Program-made: the position numbers and the translations under genes
The notes under the pieces: model-generated
Database searches by the model: none
Seen by the model: the letters and a program-made list of their open reading frames with translations, nothing else
Told to the model about the DNA's origin: nothing
Source of the DNA: Limisphaerales bacterium
GTDB lineage: Bacteria > Verrucomicrobiota > Verrucomicrobiia > Limisphaerales > SXTU01
NCBI GenBank assembly: GCA_009773355.1
Contig: WRPG01000008.1
Span: 1-64,000 of the forward strand
DNA: 64,000 bases
Reading direction: 5' to 3'
Shown: one piece after another, positions 60,853 to 64,000 of the stretch
How the letters are laid out: every line of letters starts with the position of its first letter
Numbering within the stretch: the first letter of the stretch is position 1

Positions 60853-62215
60853 CGCTCACGAACACATTCTTCACCTCCGTATACCCCTCCATCGCCGCCA
60901 TGCCCAAGTCCCGCCCCAGCCCGCTCTGCTTGTAGCCGCCGAACGGGGCCTCGACATGCACGCTGCTGTGCGAGTTGATGCTGAGGACTCCGCTCTGCAC
61001 GGCGCGGGCGACGCGGAGGGCGCGGCGGATGTCGTTGGTCCAGATGGAGCCGCTCAGGCCGTAGGGCGAGGCGTTCACGGCGCGGAGCATCTGCTCCTCG
61101 TGGTCGAACGGCACGAGGCACACGACCGGACCGAAGATTTCCTCGCGCCAGCAGCGGGTGGACTTGTCCACGTCGAGCAGGACGGTGGGTTCGAGGTAGA
61201 AGCCCTTCGCGGAAGGTCGCTTGCCGCCGCAGCCGAACTGCGTGCCGTGCTTCCGCGCGTCGGCGAGGAAGTCCTCCACACTCGCGCGCTGGCTGGCGGA
61301 CACGAGCGGGCCGAGTTGCGTCGCGTCCAGCGCGGGGTTGCCCACAACCAGTTCCTTGGTGGCGGCGATGAAGCGCTCGGCGAACGGCTCGTAAATGCTG
61401 CGCTCGACGAACACGCGGCTGCGGGCGCAGCAGTCCTGGCCGGTGTTGGCGAAGACGCTCATGGGCGAAGTGTCGGCGGCGCGCTGCCAGTCGGCGTCGG
61501 CGAAGACGATGTTCGGCGACTTGCCGCCGAGTTCGAGCGAGACACGCTTCAGGTCGCGCGACGCGAGTTCCATGATGCGCCGGCCAATCTCGGTCGAGCC
61601 GGTGAAGGAAACCTTGCGCACCAGCGGATGCGTCACGAGCGCGTCGCCGATGGCCGAGCCGGGGCCGGCAAGCACCTGCAACACGCCGGGCGGCAGGCCG
61701 GCGGCGTGCGCGAGCTCGCCGAGCCGCAGCGCGGTGAGCGGCGAGAGCGACGCGGGCTTGAGCACGACGCAATTGCCGGCGGCCAGCGCGGGTGCGGCCT
61801 TCCAGCACGCGATGGGAAATGGGAAGTTCCACGGCACGATGGCCGCGACCACGCCCATCGGCTCGCGTAGCGTGAAGTCCAGCCCGCCGCGCGCGACGGG
61901 GATGGTCTGCCCGCAGAACTGGCCGATGGCCCCCGCGTAATACTCGAACACCCGCGCGCCAAGGCCGATTTCATCGCGCGCATCGCTGATGGGCTTGCCG
62001 ATGTTGGCGCATTCGAGCTGCGCGAGTTCTTCAAGGTGCTCGCGAAGGACGCGGGCGATGTTGAAGAGAATCTCTGCGCGCTTGCCCGGCGCGAGATTAC
62101 GCCAGCCGTCTTCCCATGCGCGCTGGGCGGATTCGACGGCGGCGTGGGCATCGGCAGGCGAGGCGGCGGCGACTTCGGTGAAAACCTCCTCGGTGGCGGG
62201 GTTGATGAGTTGCAT
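60848..62215 (-). CDS. NAD(P)-dependent aldehyde dehydrogenase
   Basis: 455 residues, a little shorter than the 480-500 usual for the family because the N-terminal extension is missing (it begins MQLINPATEEVFTEV). The cofactor motifs PWNFPFPIACWKAAPALAAG and FTGSTEIGRRIM, the general-base Glu in LELGGKSPNIVFADAD and the catalytic Cys in NTGQDCCARSRVFVE are all present. SPYGLSGSIWTND and PFGGYKQSGLGRDLG close the fold. It resembles PuuC/BetB-like enzymes oxidising aminoaldehydes. Placed between permease and glutamine synthetase, it fits amine catabolism. Its TAA stop is inside the right terminal array of element 1, and element 2 begins seven bases beyond its ATG. Confidence 0.92.
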   Translation of the reverse strand: MQLINPATEEVFTEVAAASPADAHAAVESAQRAWEDGWRNLAPGKRAEILFNIARVLREHLEELAQLECANIGKPISDARDEIGLGARVFEYYAGAIGQFCGQTIPVARGGLDFTLREPMGVVAAIVPWNFPFPIACWKAAPALAAGNCVVLKPASLSPLTALRLGELAHAAGLPPGVLQVLAGPGSAIGDALVTHPLVRKVSFTGSTEIGRRIMELASRDLKRVSLELGGKSPNIVFADADWQRAADTSPMSVFANTGQDCCARSRVFVERSIYEPFAERFIAATKELVVGNPALDATQLGPLVSASQRASVEDFLADARKHGTQFGCGGKRPSAKGFYLEPTVLLDVDKSTRCWREEIFGPVVCLVPFDHEEQMLRAVNASPYGLSGSIWTNDIRRALRVARAVQSGVLSINSHSSVHVEAPFGGYKQSGLGRDLGMAAMEGYTEVKNVFVSE

Positions 62216-62222
62216 GCGGGGA

Positions 62223-62806
62223 CGTGTTTCGTGCTCCGTGTTCCGTGATTACGCTTCGGGCATTGGCACTGAACTCAGGAGCGATTCGAGTTCGGATGGT
62301 GAAAAGGCGGGGACGTCTTGAGCGGGCTGCGTCGTGTAGGGAGTCTCGTCTTCGTGGAGAGAGTAGCCGCGAGTGGCGGGGAGCGTGGAGAGAAGCAGGC
62401 GGATGATTTGTGTCTCCAGCTTCATCCGATGGTCGGCCACCGCGTCGCCCAAGAGGTGGCGACCGTCGAAATACCATGTGCGGGTTTCACGCGCGGAGCC
62501 AAGCGCATACTCGTAGAAGCGCGCGCGATCCTTCGGGAATCCTCTTGAGTATCCTTCCGAGATGTTCGCCCCGATAGAGCCGACTGCACGAATGAGTTGC
62601 CCCGCCAAATCTCGCGTGCGTGCGTCGCGGAAGAGCTTTGTTGCGTCGTGCCACGCAAGGTCTGCCACAAACAGTGCCAGCCGATAGGTCTCCTGGTTCC
62701 ACAACGGATCCTCCGTAATTGTTGCCGGAACACCCTTCAACCACTCCTGATAGTTCATATCGTTGATGTCCCTTCGTTAGTCACGGAACACGGAGCACGG
62801 AACACG
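62223..62806 (-). mobile_element. Four-helix-bundle element 2 with inverted four-heptamer ends
   Basis: The left end (62223-62250) is four heptamers of CGTGTTC type with CGTGATT innermost. The right end (62779-62806, complement) repeats them with CGTGACT innermost; the two 28-bp ends differ at two positions. The second unit is CGTGCTC at both ends. A four-helix-bundle gene fills the interior, 584 bp overall. The left end begins seven bases beyond the aldehyde dehydrogenase ATG. The right end holds the TGA (62781-62783) and last residues (SVLRVP) of the permease gene. Confidence 0.75.
62249..62758 (-). CDS. Four-helix-bundle protein (S23/IVP family), second copy
   Basis: 169 residues. The same core as the protein at 60319: LAGQLIRAVGSIGANISEGY, SRGFPKDRARFYEYALGSAR and LETQIIRLLLSTLPATRGYS, and a similar C-terminal tail ending SSVPMPEA. 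The two are roughly half identical by eye. Family function is nucleic-acid binding without known catalysis. The stop codon TAA lies in the innermost left heptamer (62249-62251), so the gene and terminal array are fused at that side. The ATG is 20 bp inside the right array. Confidence 0.9.
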   Translation of the reverse strand: MNYQEWLKGVPATITEDPLWNQETYRLALFVADLAWHDATKLFRDARTRDLAGQLIRAVGSIGANISEGYSRGFPKDRARFYEYALGSARETRTWYFDGRHLLGDAVADHRMKLETQIIRLLLSTLPATRGYSLHEDETPYTTQPAQDVPAFSPSELESLLSSVPMPEA

Positions 62807-64000
62807 CCTCCGGCGGCCCTTTGAATCTCCTCTTCTCCAGCCCGAACCACACCGCCAGCAGCAGCACGACCGTGCCGCCGACAATTTTCACCGCCTGTTC
62901 GTTCGGCGGCTGCATCCCGATGACGATGAGGAAGAGGCAGCCGAGCACGGAGACCACGGCGAGCGGGCGGTAGAGGCGGCCGATTTGCCACGGGCCCATG
63001 CGCGTCCAAGTGCGGCCGTGGGCGAGGAAGCCGGCGGCGACGGGCAGCGCGTAGCTGATGTAGAGGAAGATGACGCACACCGCCGCGATGGTCACGTAGG
63101 GCACGAGGATGGTGAACAGCGCCGCCGCAATCGCCGCGAACCAGACGGCGACGGAGGGCGACTTGCTGGCCGGGTTCACGCGACGCAGCGCATCGGAGAA
63201 TGGCAGGCCGCCGTCGCGCGCGAAGGCGTAGGTCATGCGCGACGCGGACGTGAGCGCGGCGAGGCCGCAGAGGTATTGCGCGGCGATGATGAGCGCGAGC
63301 AGCACCGATGCGAGCGCGTCCGGCAGCGCGGCCTTCATCGTCCACGGCACGACGTTCGCGCCCTGCTCGACGCCTTCCTTCACCGAGGGCATCGCCAGCA
63401 GGATGGCGCAAATCATCACCCAGCCGAACACGCCGGACACCCACACCGAGCGCACGATGCCCTTGGGCACGTTCATCGCCGCGCCGACGGTCTCCTCGCT
63501 CGTGTGCGCCGAGGCGTCGAAGCCGGTGATGGTGTAGGCCGGCAGCAGGAAACCGAGCGCGAAGAGCCACATCAAGTTGTCCTGCTTCGGGAAAACCGCG
63601 CCGCCCTCGGGCAGCCCGCTGAAGTTCGTGAACGTCCACAGGCGCGCCCACTCGAACTGCTTCGTCGCCACCAGCAGCGCCACGGTCAGCACGGTTGCGA
63701 CCGCGAGAATCAAGTATCCACTCAGATCCGTGAGCCGCGTGGTGAGATGGATGCCGTAGTGGTTCAGCAGCCCTTGCGAAAGCGTCATCAGCACGATGAC
63801 CGTGGTGCGAACGGTGGCGGTGTTCGCCTCGGCTGACACGCCGAACGCGGCGGTGGCGAAGTCGTAAGTCCCCGCGTTGATGGCCGCGAGCACAGTGATG
63901 AGGCCGGCGAGGTTGAACCACGCCGTCACCCAGCCGCACGCGCGTCCGCCGAGGATGCTGCCCCAGTGATACAGCCCGCCCGCCGTCGGGAACGCGCTCG
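62781..64000 (-). CDS. APC-family amino acid/polyamine permease (5' end off window)
   Basis: The frame is open from the right edge; the true N-terminus lies beyond 64000. The visible part holds about 406 residues with ten or more membrane helices. The early SAFPTAGGLYHWGSILGG is the helix-2 motif of GABA/choline or amino-acid APC permeases. GFLLPAYTITGFDASAHTSE is the conserved unwound-helix region around residue 155 of the visible part, and LTSASRMTYAFARDGGLPFS is equally typical. It imports an amine or amino acid for the dehydrogenase and glutamine synthetase downstream. The last six residues come from the terminal array of element 2. Confidence 0.9.
   Translation of the reverse strand, partial: SAFPTAGGLYHWGSILGGRACGWVTAWFNLAGLITVLAAINAGTYDFATAAFGVSAEANTATVRTTVIVLMTLSQGLLNHYGIHLTTRLTDLSGYLILAVATVLTVALLVATKQFEWARLWTFTNFSGLPEGGAVFPKQDNLMWLFALGFLLPAYTITGFDASAHTSEETVGAAMNVPKGIVRSVWVSGVFGWVMICAILLAMPSVKEGVEQGANVVPWTMKAALPDALASVLLALIIAAQYLCGLAALTSASRMTYAFARDGGLPFSDALRRVNPASKSPSVAVWFAAIAAALFTILVPYVTIAAVCVIFLYISYALPVAAGFLAHGRTWTRMGPWQIGRLYRPLAVVSVLGCLFLIVIGMQPPNEQAVKIVGGTVVLLLAVWFGLEKRRFKGPPEACSVLRVP

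Noticed and set aside
60274-60860. Target-site duplication around four-helix-bundle element 1
   Set aside because: Bases outside the two terminal arrays do not match over any useful length; the same is true of element 2, so no duplication is claimed.

Overview
The window looks like a chromosomal piece of a GC-rich Verrucomicrobiota bacterium, probably of the Pedosphaera/Limisphaerales type. This is inferred from gene content only. Typical PVC-group families are present: membrane-bound dehydrogenases with HEAT repeats and cytochrome c, paired DUF1549/DUF1553 and DUF1501 proteins, a di-haem peroxidase, a multi-haem cytochrome and a pseudopilin-like protein. There is no phage, plasmid or rRNA operon. 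Three tRNAs are present: Val-TAC, CAT and Val-GAC.

Layout. 1-6193 (minus): two very large secreted dehydrogenase/cytochrome proteins, one fused to a polysaccharide-deacetylase-like domain and running off the left edge. 6279-8577: a zinc-ribbon protein and a DoeB-like deacylase, separated by a two-gene cassette and a copied gene end. 8844-16281 (minus): an enolase-superfamily enzyme, a frameshifted DUF1549/DUF1553 gene, then a coupled MtlR-like, Sel1-repeat and DUF1501 set. 16641-23355 (plus): secreted hydrolase, queE, class III aminotransferase, rsmA, Nudix and an ABC exporter, with a tRNA. 23356-30413 (mostly minus): a 21-bp repeat array, MBL hydrolase, membrane protein, nucleotidyltransferase, MetE-like enzyme, pyrimidine-dimer glycosylase, SIS, ROK and SDR proteins. 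30504-39638: PIG-L deacetylase, di-haem peroxidase, DUF4256, pseudopilin, lipoprotein, multi-haem cytochrome, a second DUF1501 and a CBS protein. 39831-45176: tRNA-Val, FMN reductase, and a GbsR-DCC-DUF2071-epimerase operon behind a perfect palindromic operator. 45297-55476 (plus): TPR lipoprotein, pyrH, a heavy-metal RND efflux operon placed between pyrH and frr, and a thioesterase. 55534-58778: galactokinase-like protein and two TIM-barrel isomerases. 58855-64000 (minus): an amine or amino-acid operon (APC permease, aldehyde dehydrogenase, glutamine synthetase) interrupted at both gene junctions.

The most striking signal is a repeat system. Two four-helix-bundle (S23/IVP-like) genes each sit in a compact element of 575-584 bp. 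Each element is bounded by inverted terminal arrays of exactly four heptamers (28 bp). The heptamer sequence differs between the two elements, but the architecture is the same. One element contains the stop codon of the upstream gene and the other supplies the last codons of its upstream gene. Four-heptamer arrays of many different sequences also occur without a gene, as inverted pairs (ROK kinase, glutamine synthetase) or singly, often in frame inside conserved enzymes (aminotransferase, QueE, MetE-like, DUF1549, ABC exporter, dehydrogenase). Several longer palindromic repeat families lie in or beside genes too. I infer a family of four-helix-bundle elements with gene-less derivatives; mobility is not shown by this sequence.

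A second pattern occurs twice. A small gene cassette is flanked on one side by an intact gene and on the other by a diverged copy of that gene's last 80-100 bp (6637-7558 and 25326-26205). This suggests insertion at, or duplication of, gene 3' ends.
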